A stretch of 64,000 nt of DNA, taken from assembly GCA_947623455.1 (NCBI GenBank), contig OX392545.1, positions 23,857,501-23,921,500 on the forward strand, given 5' to 3'. Each line of letters opens with the position of its first letter. Position 1 is the first letter of the stretch. This document shows, one piece after another, positions 44,166 through 54,319 of this stretch. This DNA comes from Mimachlamys varia. Its lineage: Eukaryota > Mollusca > Bivalvia > Pectinida > Pectinidae. A model generated the notes under the pieces. It worked only from the letters and a program-made list of their open reading frames with translations, did no database searches and had not been told where the DNA came from. A program made the translations under genes and the position numbers.

Positions 44166-45529
44166 AGATAGTTTTTTACACGTTCAACTTCCAGCCACAC
44201 TAACACGACTTCTAGCATCTTTAGATATAGTATCTTCACTGAAAGTTTTTCAAATTATCTAAAACTTGTAAACTGTTTATGAAATACTTAATCTATGTTT
44301 TTACATACAAGTCGTTACGAATTCTCTGTTCTCTGTAGAGTACCTAGTAGTGTAGTTTAAAGGCGACGGTACATCCGTACTTGTGAGACATTATAAATCA
44401 CTCGTCATCGCCTCGTCAAACGCTTTTTGTGATTATACAAATGGAAGTAAGCACTAAGTCACCCTCCCACTGCCCTCTGGTACGGCAGGTTCAAACACCC
44501 TATCCCAGAAATATCACGGGTCATAAAACCGACAAATGGGCAGGACATCTCGCGTTATTTGCCGAGAAGTTCGATTCATTGGTCAAAGATCTTTAGCCAA
44601 CGGTCGTTGGTTTGTAATGGTAACGGTGATGTCGAAATACTGCCCTCCATCGATTATTTATTGCAAGTTTTCTATAAAGCCCAATTGGTACTGAATCCCT
44701 TTGTTGACGATGTGGCAAAGCGGTGGCAAGGTTGCTAAGTTATGGGACAGTACACATTTCTACTCAACATCGATCTACGATCTACGATGAATGGCTTTTC
44801 AATAGCAAAGAGGAATAGCGCCTTGCCCGTAGGTGTTGGTGAGCGGCCGAGATTGCCAAGCTTGCTCGGCATTACAATATATCATACAAAACACGGTTGT
44901 AGAAGCAGTAGGCACAGATTTAAAATGGTTTGCTTCTAATGCGACAGACATATATATCTTGTAAGGTTCACTTTAACATGGATTTTATGACATACATGTA
45001 TATATTTTCTATATATTTTTTAGAATATTTTGATGTAGTCGGCTGTGAAAAAACCACTGTTGGTGTTCACGGCTGATTTTTTTCTTATGCTCCATATCCA
45101 AGCGGTTACTGGCTTCGTTCTTTACGTATCGACTTTTACTTCCGGTTTTTGCACAATCGTTTTATATAGACATACATGTAGGAAAGTACATGTTTTATAG
45201 TGAGAGAAAAAAAACAAATGAAAAAAAAACCAAACGCGTTGTGATGAGGGTTCTTGTGAAAAGATGTAAGTCTCAAGGAAGAACTCTAATTTATACGCGC
45301 ATTGGTGTAATTTTTATTCCAATAGTTGACCAAAAAAAGTGAATACAAAAATATTGGTTGCTTGCCATGCAAAGTCATGCTGTTTTTCCCCACAATTCAA
45401 GTGCAGTCGTTTTGGAAAATAATGATGTTCGAATGGACAACCTTGAAAATCGAAAGCTGAAAAACCTGGCCTTGTGTTGTTGTCGTCTCAGCGCTATCAT
45501 CTCCGTATTCCTTGATATTATCTCATACC
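44166..45529. other. No firm gene; dispersed repeat E at about 44255-44345
   Basis: The block AAACTTGTAAACTGTTTATG, ACATACAAGTCGTTACGAAT and TCTCTGTTCTCTGTAGAGTA (about 44262-44343) has an inverted counterpart at 49245-49345. The rest is unremarkable. Confidence 0.5.
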
Positions 45530-45935
45530 GATAAACTTGCTTTCTACCACAATCGGTGATTGTTATTCAAGGGTATCAAATAGTCATTGCAACTGTTGAA
45601 TAACAATTTGTTTATACCACACCTGGGATACACTCTAAACGTATTTTGGTTGGCTGACATGATGATCTTTCACCGGGACAACGTTATTTGCTGATTGTTT
45701 ACGACGTCATCAATTGTTAACGTCGTCACCATTTGGCGGGAATATAAAACGAGATGACTAACACGTTTTGCGCATATCATAGCCCACGGTTCTCTCCAGC
45801 TTTTTCACACGACTCGTGATTATTGGATGATATATTTTATTTCACTCTCGTTAATTAGTGTTTAAAAAAAAAGAAAAAAAAATAACTCGACTGAAATAAG
45901 TACCATATATATTCACCACTCGTTGTGTAACCTCT
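45530..45935 (+). mobile_element. Dispersed element D, copy 3
   Basis: TTTCTACCACAATCGG, TGTTGAATAACAATTTG, TTTATACCACACC, ATTTTGGTTGGCTGACATGA, GCTGATTGTTTACGACGTCA, TTGTTAACGTCGTC, GGCGGGAATATAAAACG, CACGGTTCTCT, ATTTCACTCTCGTTAAT and CACTCGTTGTGTAACCTCTA occur in the same order as at 17545-17990. Confidence 0.8.
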
Positions 45936-45965
45936 ATTTATTTTACAAAAATTATGAAACAATTT

Positions 45966-46140
45966 ATCCAACTTATTTTAATCACTCTTGTTGGCCCGGA
46001 TGTTAGCGCACAAAGAACCCGGAGAACAAACCACGTGGTCGGGCAGGTGACCCCTTACCTTTTCACGTCCGATCGGGGAATTGAACCCCGGCCACCTTGG
46101 AGAAAGGCAAGTGCGGTATCCACTGCACCACCCGACCATT
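45966..46140 (-). mobile_element. tRNA-derived SINE
   Basis: Minus strand: A box-like TGGTGCAGTGGATACCGC (46113-46130) and a clean B box GGTTCAATTCC (46077-46087) inside CCGGGGTTCAATTCCCCG. A shared non-tRNA part follows, with GGACGTGAAAAGG, GGTCACCTGCCCGACC and GCGCTAACATCCGGGCC. Related copies or scraps lie at 18077, 29270, 30960 and 52495. The forward frame at 45954-46154 runs antisense through it and is not a gene. Confidence 0.82.
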
Positions 46141-47057
46141 CAAATATCATTTAATGTGTGCTACTTCAAAATACTCTTTTTTTGCTCACTTTGTTAACAT
46201 TCGTCATTTTAATGAACTGACAATAATTGAAAATAGCACGTTAATGCTTTATATAACAGCTTGAATTATGATAATATAACACAAATATCGCGTCTGATAA
46301 CAGCTAACGTTATTACATATCATATATATACTTTGTATAACAGGTTATACTATGTCATATAACATATATGATATGTATTATACAATGTATGAACTATTAC
46401 AACATTGTAACACAAGTATTTTATAAAACACGTTTATCACATTTTTCTTCGTCTCAGTCTTTTTCCCATTATAATTCATTTTTATGTTTTCTAAGTTTAA
46501 TCGCATGTCTAATAAGACAGAGAATTCCATGGCGCCTTACTTCAAGATAATCCAATTTTACCAGATCTAATTCAGTGCTGTGGCAGACAGGACGTTTCAT
46601 TTGCATACCGTTCTCTTTTGAAAATCAGAAAGTTGGTTTTTTCGGACTTTTTGTCTGAGTAATAATTGCGTTTTGGCGTTAGAGGAAAGTGATTGTAAGA
46701 CGCTGATATTTTCATTTGTCAAGATATCCGATGTTAGAACCGCAAATAAAAGCAATCGCATGTTTTTGAAATTTGACAAATACGAAACAGAAATTGTATT
46801 GAGGGAAAAAGTTAGGGACAATAGCTTCAAGATGATTGAAGCGAATCTGTAATCATGTAAACAGTCCATCAGGCTTTGATTTTTTACACCGAAAAAAACA
46901 ACAACAATGCACTGCAACGTTAAGGTTAGAAAAAAAAAGAAATAAAGAATTTCTAAACATTTCAAAATTGAATAATAAAAACAATAAACACTCAAATTAA
47001 AGTCCATATAAAACTTCTGTTTTATTGATTTTTCTCCGACAGAACCAAAAGATATAA
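46141..47057. other. No firm gene; 173-codon frame at 46597-47118 (minus)
   Basis: The minus frame is the longest non-repeat frame here. It is low-complexity (FFFFLTLTL, SIILKLLSLTF) and A+T-driven, with no domain and no upstream promoter pattern. I do not call it a gene. The rest is A+T-rich. Confidence 0.4.
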
Positions 47058-47320
47058 TCTTCGATATCCAGGGGTTACGCTCACCTTCGTTGTGGGTCGA
47101 CCCTTTGATGTACGTCAAAATAATCTCGCTGTTACATAACGGTTAAATTGGCAGACATTGGATTTGGTTGTAGCCTTCTTGTAATCTTCAAAAAACAGGT
47201 ATCAGCTAAGCGATTTGTTATTCATTTTAGTGTGATACCATTCATACCTTCAGTTTTGCCATGACATATTCCAGGGGTGTAGAGAGCGAAGGTGAGCATG
47301 ACCCCCGGTTATCGAGGATG
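47058..47320. repeat. Inverted repeat, 37-bp arms with 190-bp spacer
   Basis: The left arm contains CGATATCCAGGGGTTACGCT then CACCTTCG. The right arm holds the inverse, CGAAGGTGAGCATGACCCCC then GGTTATCGAG. About 85% identity by eye. It could be the ends of a small transposon. Confidence 0.6.
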
Positions 47321-47879
47321 CATGTTATTAGATATAAAACATACTGTTCAAATCATAACATCGTACGTGAATCATGTACTTACAAAACTCTATAATTCGA
47401 AGTCAGAGGGACAATGAGAAAATTTCAAATTAATCCTACATGTCGGTTTCGAGTTCAATCAGTGCAAAGCTTAAGTTTGAACTTTTGCAGGAACCGACAG
47501 GTAAAACCCAGATATATCTGTGGCGGAATCTCTTTTTCACTTATTTTAGTATTCCATTCATAGCCCCCAGTCATGAGAATTGATTTCAGAGACATTTTAT
47601 TCGTTTTTGGACTTTATTGGTTTTACAAAAGTTTTGAATGTTAGATATACATTGGGTTGTATTGCGCCTATATATCAAATAAAACACATGCACACGTGTG
47701 TATACATTGGTTAATTGCTCATTCGTAAGTTCATAGTGTTACGTGGAGACATGACCTTGCATAACAATAACAGGAAATTTCAAAACCTGTCAACTGGTTC
47801 GGACCTTTTGGTTTGGTTGTAACGCCCTGGCTTCAAAATTATTAAATTATTATTAAATTATGAAATTATTTAGAAAAAA

Positions 47880-47935
47880 AATCGTCCTGGCTCCATAACG
47901 TAGAGGTCTCGGGTTCGCGCCCGGTTCGTCTCACT
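47880..47935 (+). mobile_element. tRNA-like 3' half (SINE scrap)
   Basis: A B box-like GGTTCGCGCCC at 47912-47922, preceded by AACGTAGAGGTCTCG. No A box at the proper distance. Confidence 0.45.
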
Positions 47936-48071
47936 AGTTTCATTTCTGCTCCTTGTTGTAAATTATTGCTTATTTCCCATGTCGGGATGTTGGTATTAAT
48001 AGTAGCCCAAGTCTAGGTGTGTTCATGTACGAATGTACGATATGTACTAATTATCAAAATGATTATGTCTT

Positions 48072-48830
48072 AAAATAAGGATTGTACCTCATTTTGACTG
48101 CGTATACGGTAGTATGCCCGCAGTTGGCAACGAACATATTCGATGGTGCGCGTTAGCGCTAAATAGTGAATATGTTCGTTGCCAACTGCGGGCATACTAC
48201 CGTATACGTAGTCAAAATGAGGTACAATCCTTATATTTACACCATTATTAATTTTCAAGCGCTATACGAAGAAAAAAGCATTCGAAGCGGATTGCTAAGA
48301 TGGTAACTACGATGGCCGTTGTTGCTAAGATAATATAGTCCCATTGGATTTCATCAATATATTGGTAGATTTAGAAAATACACAGTGAACAACACTATTT
48401 TTCTTCATAACAGTATATGTAAATTTCTAATTAAATAACATTTCTAGCAAGTCGAATTTATTTCTTTATTTATAACGGTCGCTATGTACACGCATTGACA
48501 CGGTGATCTGGTTGTGACTCGGTTCGACGTCAGACATCACAACTGCAGGGCGCCGCCATGTTTGCGTTACCGTCAAATAATTTCGAATGGGCATCCTTTG
48601 GAATCAAAAGTTTGCTAGAAACTGTTTATTGTTTAAACACAAGAAATTGATTCTGTATATGTTTCATGTTTCAAAATCTTGTAGGAACAAAACAATGGCC
48701 GACAGCATATACATGTACTTGTTTTTCTGAAGCGTGAACGACGCCATATTTGTACAAATATCAATCCGCCGAGCCTTTTTTCACTGCGTATACGGTAATG
48801 TATTCGCAGTCAGTGTTTGCTAAGCACAAG
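48072..48830 (+). mobile_element. Element F, forward copy with terminal hairpin
   Basis: The left end is a strong hairpin (48072-48240): about 68-bp arms including GATTGTACCTCATTTTGACT, GCGTATACGGTAGTATGCCC and GTTGGCAACGAACATATTC, with a 26-base loop. Then comes a body with CACGCATTGACACGGTGATC, CTGCAGGGCGCCGCCATG and GATATTTGTACAAATATGGC-like words. The right end is ACTGCGTATACGGTAATGTA then TTCGCAGT. The inverted copy is at 54320-54968. No open frame; probably a non-autonomous DNA transposon. Confidence 0.8.
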
Positions 48831-49008
48831 AAGGGAGAGGTGTAAATATATATAATTACAGCCCCTGGTACCCGATTAAAGGTTACGTCGTGACGGATCT
48901 GTTCGATTTGTATGCCTAAGTAAGGTTCTATAAGACGTCACGCTACGTAACAAAAAGGTAGTGTCAAGGGCTCGGGAGATTTTTAAAGATATAGAAATAA
49001 AAACACCA

Positions 49009-49180
49009 GGCCCTAGTTTCATCAACGTCCTTAACTTACAAATCTCCATAGGAAAGCATTACAGAAGTTAAGGAGAAAATCTTTAGTTAAGGAACTTTCC
49101 TTAAATTTTGTAATTCTTTCCTAATGAAAATTAAGTTAAGAAATTTCCTTAAGTTAAGGTACGTTGATGAAACCGGGGCC
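49009..49180. mobile_element. 172-bp inverted-repeat MITE (GGCCC ends)
   Basis: Left end GGCCCTAGTTTCATCAACGT; inverted right end GGCCCCGGTTTCATCAACGT. The arms continue as CCTTAACTTA. The interior is rich in TTAAG/CTTAA words. It resembles the element at 6041-6186. Confidence 0.85.
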
Positions 49181-49244
49181 AGTTATCAAAAGAATGTTTT
49201 CATTGACGTAAAATGTCGAGTTAAATGCTAGTTAAAAAACCGTT

Positions 49245-49345
49245 TTAGGTACTCTTCAGAGAACAGAGAATTTGGAACGACTTGTATGTAAAGAGATATA
49301 TTAAGGATTTCATAGACAGTTTACAAGTTTTAGGAGATTCTCACA
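49245..49345 (-). repeat. Dispersed repeat E, inverted copy
   Basis: AGGTACTCTTCAGAGAACAG, AGAATTTGGAACGACTTGTA, CATAGACAGTTTACAAGTTT: the inverse of 44262-44343 with moderate divergence. Confidence 0.65.
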
Positions 49346-50310
49346 CATTCTAAGAACAGTATGATATTGAACTCATGTCTTGGAGACTTGGACTACGAAT
49401 CATAGATTTCTCCATTTCCTTTTTTTGCCGACAGAGCTTCATTGAATTACATATTGTTTTCTTTTGAATCTTTAGAGACGAAAACGTATTAATCAACAAC
49501 GAATGATAATCACAATTCTTATAATCTAATATCTAAATTAATCGTCTGCAGTATTTTAATAATTTTTTATCACTTTGCACATGCGTGTCAGACTATTTAC
49601 TTCTAGCATTCTCTGAGTTAAACTAGAGTTCAACATTACAAAGAATTCAATATGTAGATCATTATTTTGCTTATGTTGAATTTTCGTTGGTGAACCAAAG
49701 ATCCAAATTGTGTTATTCGTTTCCCGCCTTTTCTCCGTAGCCTTGGTGATTGGGTCCTCACTTCATGTATGTTTTTACTCGGTATCATTCTAAGTTACCT
49801 ATGTGTGTTTGAGTATGGAATTGGACACGGCAGTTATTGTGGTACATACGAACCCATTAAGTCACCAAAACTTTTCGTCCATTCGGAACCCTTCTTCAAT
49901 CACCTCGGAACACCATCACTATACATTTACGACACTGCACTTCCTCTGGCTTTTTTTAAATAATGTTCAGCAGTGCAAACATACTGTACGTATCAAGGGA
50001 TTACCCAGATAAATTTATAGGTGATACTTGGGATAATTATAATGTATGACCTACGATCAGATATCCCGTTAAATCTCGCGAGAGTTTACAGAAAAAAACA
50101 TCAATGTGTAGTCTTTATATTTGTTTTTACTGCATACTGAAAAAATACATTTTATACTCCTACAAGCAGTTTGAGGATATAGTAAGTACTCATCAAATAT
50201 CAAATTTCTATGTTTTATATATATAAAAGCAAATTTTATCTATTTAGTGTTCACACACGCATTTTCGTACTTTTTCCAGTACTTTATTTGTGTAATATCT
50301 TTCGTGATTT
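49346..50310. other. No recognisable feature
   Basis: Overlapping short frames at 49769-50012 show no domain. Nothing else supported. Confidence 0.45.
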
Positions 50311-50374
50311 GATCACTTTCTCATATAGATAGTTGTATTTTATGATCATGCATGCAAGTTTAATATATTTCGTA

Positions 50375-50418
50375 CTCCTACTGAAGAGTCCTAGGAGGAC
50401 GAAACAGCTGTATAATGC
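50375..50418 (+). ncRNA. Hammerhead ribozyme with replaced stem I strand
   Basis: Core CTGAAGA (50381-50387), stem II GTCC TAGGA GGAC (50388-50400), GAA, AC, loop AGCT, GT, A (cleavage after 50412), then TAATGC. The catalytic core is perfect. The 5' stem I strand is now CTCCTA, which pairs with TAATGC over only about two bases. The AC-AGCT-GT stretch is an 8-bp palindrome that would allow dimer pairing. Confidence 0.85.
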
Positions 50419-50670
50419 AGTTTTATTCATTTTTCGGCATACTGTTTTCATTAATAAATTTAAAAAGTGCAGCATATATGTTTGTTATGTCATCCTTCTT
50501 AAATGTAGATTTGATATATATTTCGTTCTCATATAGGTAGTTGTATTTTATGATCATGCATGCAAGTTTAATATATTTCGTACTCCTACTTTCAACATGC
50601 AGATTTGATCTCGTTCTCATATAGGTAGTTGTATTTTATACTCATGCATGAAGGTTTAATATATTTCGTA

Positions 50671-50714
50671 CTCCTACTGAAGAGTCCTAGGAGGACGAAA
50701 CAGCTGTATAATGC
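50671..50714 (+). ncRNA. Hammerhead ribozyme, second tandem copy
   Basis: Same as the copy 296 bp upstream: CTGAAGA at 50677-50683, stem II 50684-50696, GAA AC AGCT GT A, cut predicted after 50708. Stem I again lacks its partner strand. The two copies are nearly identical, so the tandem duplication is recent. Confidence 0.85.
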
Positions 50715-50884
50715 AATTTTATTCATTTTTCGGCATACTGTTTTCATTAATAAATTTAAAAAGAGCAGCATATATGTTTGTTATGTCATCCATCCTAAAT
50801 GTAGATTTGATATATATTTCGTTCTCATATAGGTAGTTGCATTTAATTCTTATACATGCAGGTATTCATTATTGACGGATTAAT

Positions 50885-51160
50885 CTAGTGGTTAACTATG
50901 AAAGAGGCCGTACTATATACGGTCCAACTACCAACAGAACACAGCGCATCACCAGCATACACACAGGGATATATTAGCCAGGTGACATAGAACGAATAGT
51001 AACCGCCTGAACAGCCAGCTCCTGTGATTTTCTCCAAATTGCATAGTATAAAATATATCTTAATTGATTGTATAAATTGTGTATCTGTATACTGTAAAGC
51101 GCTTTAGAGTGTCCCAAGACAGCTAGAGAAGGCGCTATATCTAATATCATATGTCACAAA
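50885..51160 (+). mobile_element. SINE-like sequence
   Basis: An A box-like TTAATCTAGTGGTTAAC start and a tail containing ACTGTAAAGCGCTTTAGAGT and AAGGCGCTATATCTAAT. That tail style is frequent in animal SINEs and their LINE partners. The B box is not clear. Confidence 0.45.
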
Positions 51161-51468
51161 TCTATGTTGTACTCTTTCAGACATTTAAAATATGATTCTT
51201 ACTCTCGTAAATAGTTTTTAATATATTTAGCACTCTTTTTTTGTATTAATATAACAATTAGGCGAAACTCCTATAGGCAGGGTAACAAGAAGGCGAACTC
51301 CTATAAACAGGGTACAGGCGTATTCCTAACACCAGGGTTCTTATAAGGTGTACTCGTGTAAGCATGGTAAATTTGCGCTTTAATAGGCAGCTTAACTTTT
51401 ACTGCTTCAAATATATTTATATTTAAGTTCCATCTCAAACGACTATACTAATACAAATATACATTTGT

Positions 51469-51801
51469 TTAAAAATAAAAAATCACACAGACACATATTT
51501 GTTTCAGTAAAAAAAGTAAATAAAGTTTAATTGATGATCTTGGATGATATTGTACTTTTAAAAGTTTCCTATAGACCTGTAATACATCACTAGAATTAAT
51601 GTTCGTCAGCTCATGTTTGACACGTTGCGGAAAGGGGAGACGTCCCGAACTATTACGGCGCGAGCTAGTCCCTGGAGTAGGAATGTACTGCTGTGTGGCA
51701 GGGTGACAGACAGCTAGGGCATTTACTTCCACTGTTAACGTGACATACCCGCAGCGTGACAGAGTTACGTCCCCTGGCACCACTGTCGTCAACGCAACCA
51801 T
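51469..51801 (-). CDS. Uncharacterised 110-codon frame, possible exon
   Basis: Minus strand from ATG at 51801. The N-terminal 70 residues have balanced composition (VALTTVVPGDVTLSRCGYVT, then PTPGTSSRRNSSGRLPFPQR), while the last 20 are hydrophobic low-complexity. About 100 nt upstream (51906-51899) the minus strand has a TATA-like TTATATTG, and TGACGTCA lies at 51865-51872. A possible donor (CAG then GTCTAT) falls near residue 78. No domain recognised. It may be a first exon or chance. Confidence 0.22.
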   Translation of the reverse strand: MVALTTVVPGDVTLSRCGYVTLTVEVNALAVCHPATQQYIPTPGTSSRRNSSGRLPFPQRVKHELTNINSSDVLQVYRKLLKVQYHPRSSIKLYLLFLLKQICVCVIFYF

Positions 51802-52080
51802 GATTGTCGTTCGGACGACGACATAAAACTGCAGTTAATCTAAACCGGAACTACAGATAAGTGGTGACGTCATTGATAGATGCATGGCCCCTCTCTAGCA
51901 ATATAAACTGTGTCCCAAACCAGTACTCTACTTCAGCTCTGTAGAGTACAAACACGCCCGAATGATGTTCCTATTACATTGTAGTACGGCTGATCCTTGC
52001 TCTGGAGGAACGGGGATCGAATCCTTGGGAAAATGTTAATGATACTTAATCAATACATATGTTTCTTGCAATGGATTGAA
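51802..52080. other. No further feature
   Basis: Apart from the TATA-like and CRE-like words noted for the minus frame, nothing is recognised. Confidence 0.4.
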
Positions 52081-52480
52081 GGGCCGCGGTGGCCGAGTGG
52101 TTAAGGTGTCCCGATATTCTACCACTAGCACTCCACCTCTGTGTTATGGTGGCCGAGTGGTTAAGGTGTTCCGACATTCTATCACTATCCCTCCACCTCT
52201 GGGCCGCGGTGGCCGAGTGGTTAAGGTGTCCCGATATTCTACCACTAGCCCTCCACCTCTGGGCCGCGGTGGCTGAGTGGTAAAGGTGTTCCGACATTCT
52301 ATCACTAGCCCTCCACCTCAGGATTGCGGGTTCGAAACCTACGTGGGATAGTTGCCAGGTACTGATCGTAGGTCGGTGGTTTTCCTCTGGGTACTCCGGC
52401 TTTCCTCCACACCTCCAACACCTGGCACGTCCTTAAATGACCCTGGCTGTTAATGGGACGTAAAACAATATAAACCAAAG
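52081..52480 (+). mobile_element. tRNA-derived SINE with fourfold 60-bp head repeat
   Basis: The A box GTGGCCGAGTGG is at 52089-52100 and recurs at 52149, 52209 and, as GTGGCTGAGTGG, at 52269: exactly 60-bp spacing. Only the last unit is followed by the B box GGTTCGAAACC (52329-52339). Then comes the SINE body (GTTGCCAGGTACTGATCGTA, CTCCGGCTTTCCTCCACA, CACGTCCTTAAATGACCCTG, GGGACGTAAAACAATATAAA). The head resembles tRNA-Leu/Ser. Frames on either strand here are artefacts. Confidence 0.88.
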
Positions 52481-52494
52481 CAATGGATTGCACG

Positions 52495-52575
52495 CTTAAT
52501 TTCGATCAAGGTGACCGGGGTTCGATTCCCCGATCGGACGTGAAAAGGTGTTGGGTCACCTGCCCGAATGCGTGG
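52495..52575 (+). mobile_element. SINE fragment, B-box half
   Basis: GACCGGGGTTCGATTCCCCG with B box GGTTCGATTCC (52519-52529), then GATCGGACGTGAAAAGGTG and GGGTCACCTGCCCG, as in the SINE at 45966-46140. The A box half is absent. Confidence 0.75.
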
Positions 52576-53954
52576 ATTTTCTTCTAGTACTTTCCTAGCA
52601 CAGCTAAAGACCCTATATCAATTGGCATCGGCCTGTATTTCTAGAACAACATACACGAATCCGTGACGTATTGGGGTTATGTTTTAGTGGACACCGGGAT
52701 AATGTTTCTGTGAACACCGCTTCGTGCTTAAATTCGAAACTATTTTTTGCCTAAAAAAGATCAATTATAGGATTTCAAACTAACATCTGGGCAAATAAAA
52801 GTGACTACCATAAGTTATATCACAGTTTCATTATTATTTGAAAAAAAAAATAAAGTTTATAATTAGCAACTGTGTTTTCTTGATTCAGCACGACCTGAGT
52901 TTAGGCTTGGACAAAGTCTTTCTCTCCGTCAACAAGACGCACTAACAGTAGTGTTTGGTTTCGAACTTCTTGTTTAACGACACGAATGATTGATAAGTGT
53001 TATATAAAAAGTTTTATAATTATTGTAAAATAAATGACGTTTATATAGTTTTGAAAATAATAATAATGATAATAATAAAAAATTTTTCTTCTTCTCTATC
53101 TAAAATATTGCTCCACTTACTGTCCCCGAGACGTGATTGTAAATATGGCGACAGTCTTTCCCTAATGCCCTGGAGTGCCAACTATTGCCCTATTTCGTTC
53201 TGTATTCATGACATTCTTACACATTTCTGTGTTTTGATCCTGAAAATAATTTGCGTGATCTCAAATACACGGTTGTAGAATAAAACAGATTTACAGGCAA
53301 AAATGACATCTCGAAAACCGCCGATGAATTACTAATAGATGTTTTAGGGTCTGATAACAGCACTTGGTCCATTTCAATGGGTTGTGTGTCGGTGTTACAG
53401 GGGGAAGTTGATTGCCTGCCCGGGTCGTTCAAGTGTAAGTTATTCCCTTTGAGCCTCAACAAATTCCTCTATTCTATACAATATAACAACACGGTAATTC
53501 AATTCGCAGTTTGTCCTAAAACCTTGTATGGCATAGCGGTCGGTGGTTAAACGTCCTCACAACTGTCATGGTCACGTGAAGGCTTGCATCTAGAGAGAAA
53601 TCACCGGAAGAAAACAACATGGGAGTGGGGAGGCGTGGTTGGAGATACAAATGGACAGCAAGCAGGTCAATTTGGTTGCTTCCGATATATGCAGAGTACC
53701 TGACACAGAAGACAATCCGAGTTTCTGTGGAGGCCCTAGATTGAATCTGTAGATGGCCAACAATGTCGGTAAAGAAAGAAAATCCTCGTGTCAGTAAAAC
53801 TCCTACAATGATTTGATAACCAAAAAAGGCCTTAGATTGAGGGTGTAGGGGCTAAACAAATGTCGGTAAGTAAGAAAAACCCTGTCTTAGTAAAAGTCGG
53901 TAACAGAAGAAACGTAACAAGAACGTGTGAAATAGGACGGGGTAAAGTGATAAA
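52576..53954. other. No recognisable feature
   Basis: A minus frame at 53217-53462 (81 codons) has fairly balanced composition but no recognised domain. A short TAATAATGATAATAATAA run lies near 53057. Nothing else supported. Confidence 0.45.
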
Positions 53955-53959
53955 AAATA

Positions 53960-54096
53960 GTACCGTGGCTAGGACTCGAACCCACGACCCTTGGCTCTCC
54001 AGCCCGATACTTGTTTTTCTTAAAAAAAACAATTTTAATATCCCATACATAGGGCCTCAGGGGGTTACTTAACCCCTGAGCTAAAGTGGCATTCAC
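53960..54096 (-). mobile_element. tRNA-like SINE head with enlarged A-B spacing
   Basis: Minus strand: A box-like TAGCTCAGGGGTTAAG (54068-54083) and B box GGTTCGAGTCC (53972-53982). They are about 85 bp apart, roughly twice the tRNA spacing. The extra sequence includes AGGCCCTATGTATGGGATAT and an A/T run. Removing it would restore near-tRNA spacing, so a small insertion or an intron-like segment is likely. Confidence 0.6.
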
Positions 54097-54319
54097 TACA
54101 TCTCACGCTTGTAAGGCAACCTAATCAATGCAAATTGATTGCCATCTAATCTTTTAAACGTGTTTAGTATATATTACTTTCACAATAGAGACAAAATTTA
54201 ACAAGTATATACCATCATATTTACTCTGTTTAACCCCATATGATATCAATGCGAAGAAACACGTGTTAATTAAAGTGATTTTTATCATGGTGTTATATTT
54301 ACAACTCTCCCTTCTTGGG
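54097..54319. other. No recognisable feature
   Basis: Short A+T-rich spacer. Confidence 0.4.

Larger units (their letters stand above)
50311..50880 (+). mobile_element. Chimeric tandem of hammerhead segments and a second repeat
   Basis: Block A (CTCATATAGGTAGTTGTATT, TTATGATCATGCATGCAAG, TTTAATATATTTCGTACTCC) occurs at 50311-50380, 50513-50591, 50607-50676 and, diverged, 50808-50875. Hammerhead segments of about 130 bp (50381-50512 and 50677-50807) sit between, giving A-H-A-A-H-A. The two ribozymes are 296 bp apart. The junction replaces the upstream stem I strand with block A sequence. Confidence 0.85.

Noticed and set aside
45954..46154. Frame starting MKQFIQLILITLVGPDVSAQ, resembling a signal peptide
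   Set aside because: It runs antisense through a tRNA-derived SINE.
46597..47118. 173-codon minus frame
   Set aside because: A+T-driven low-complexity composition, overlap with an inverted-repeat arm, and no domain or splice support.
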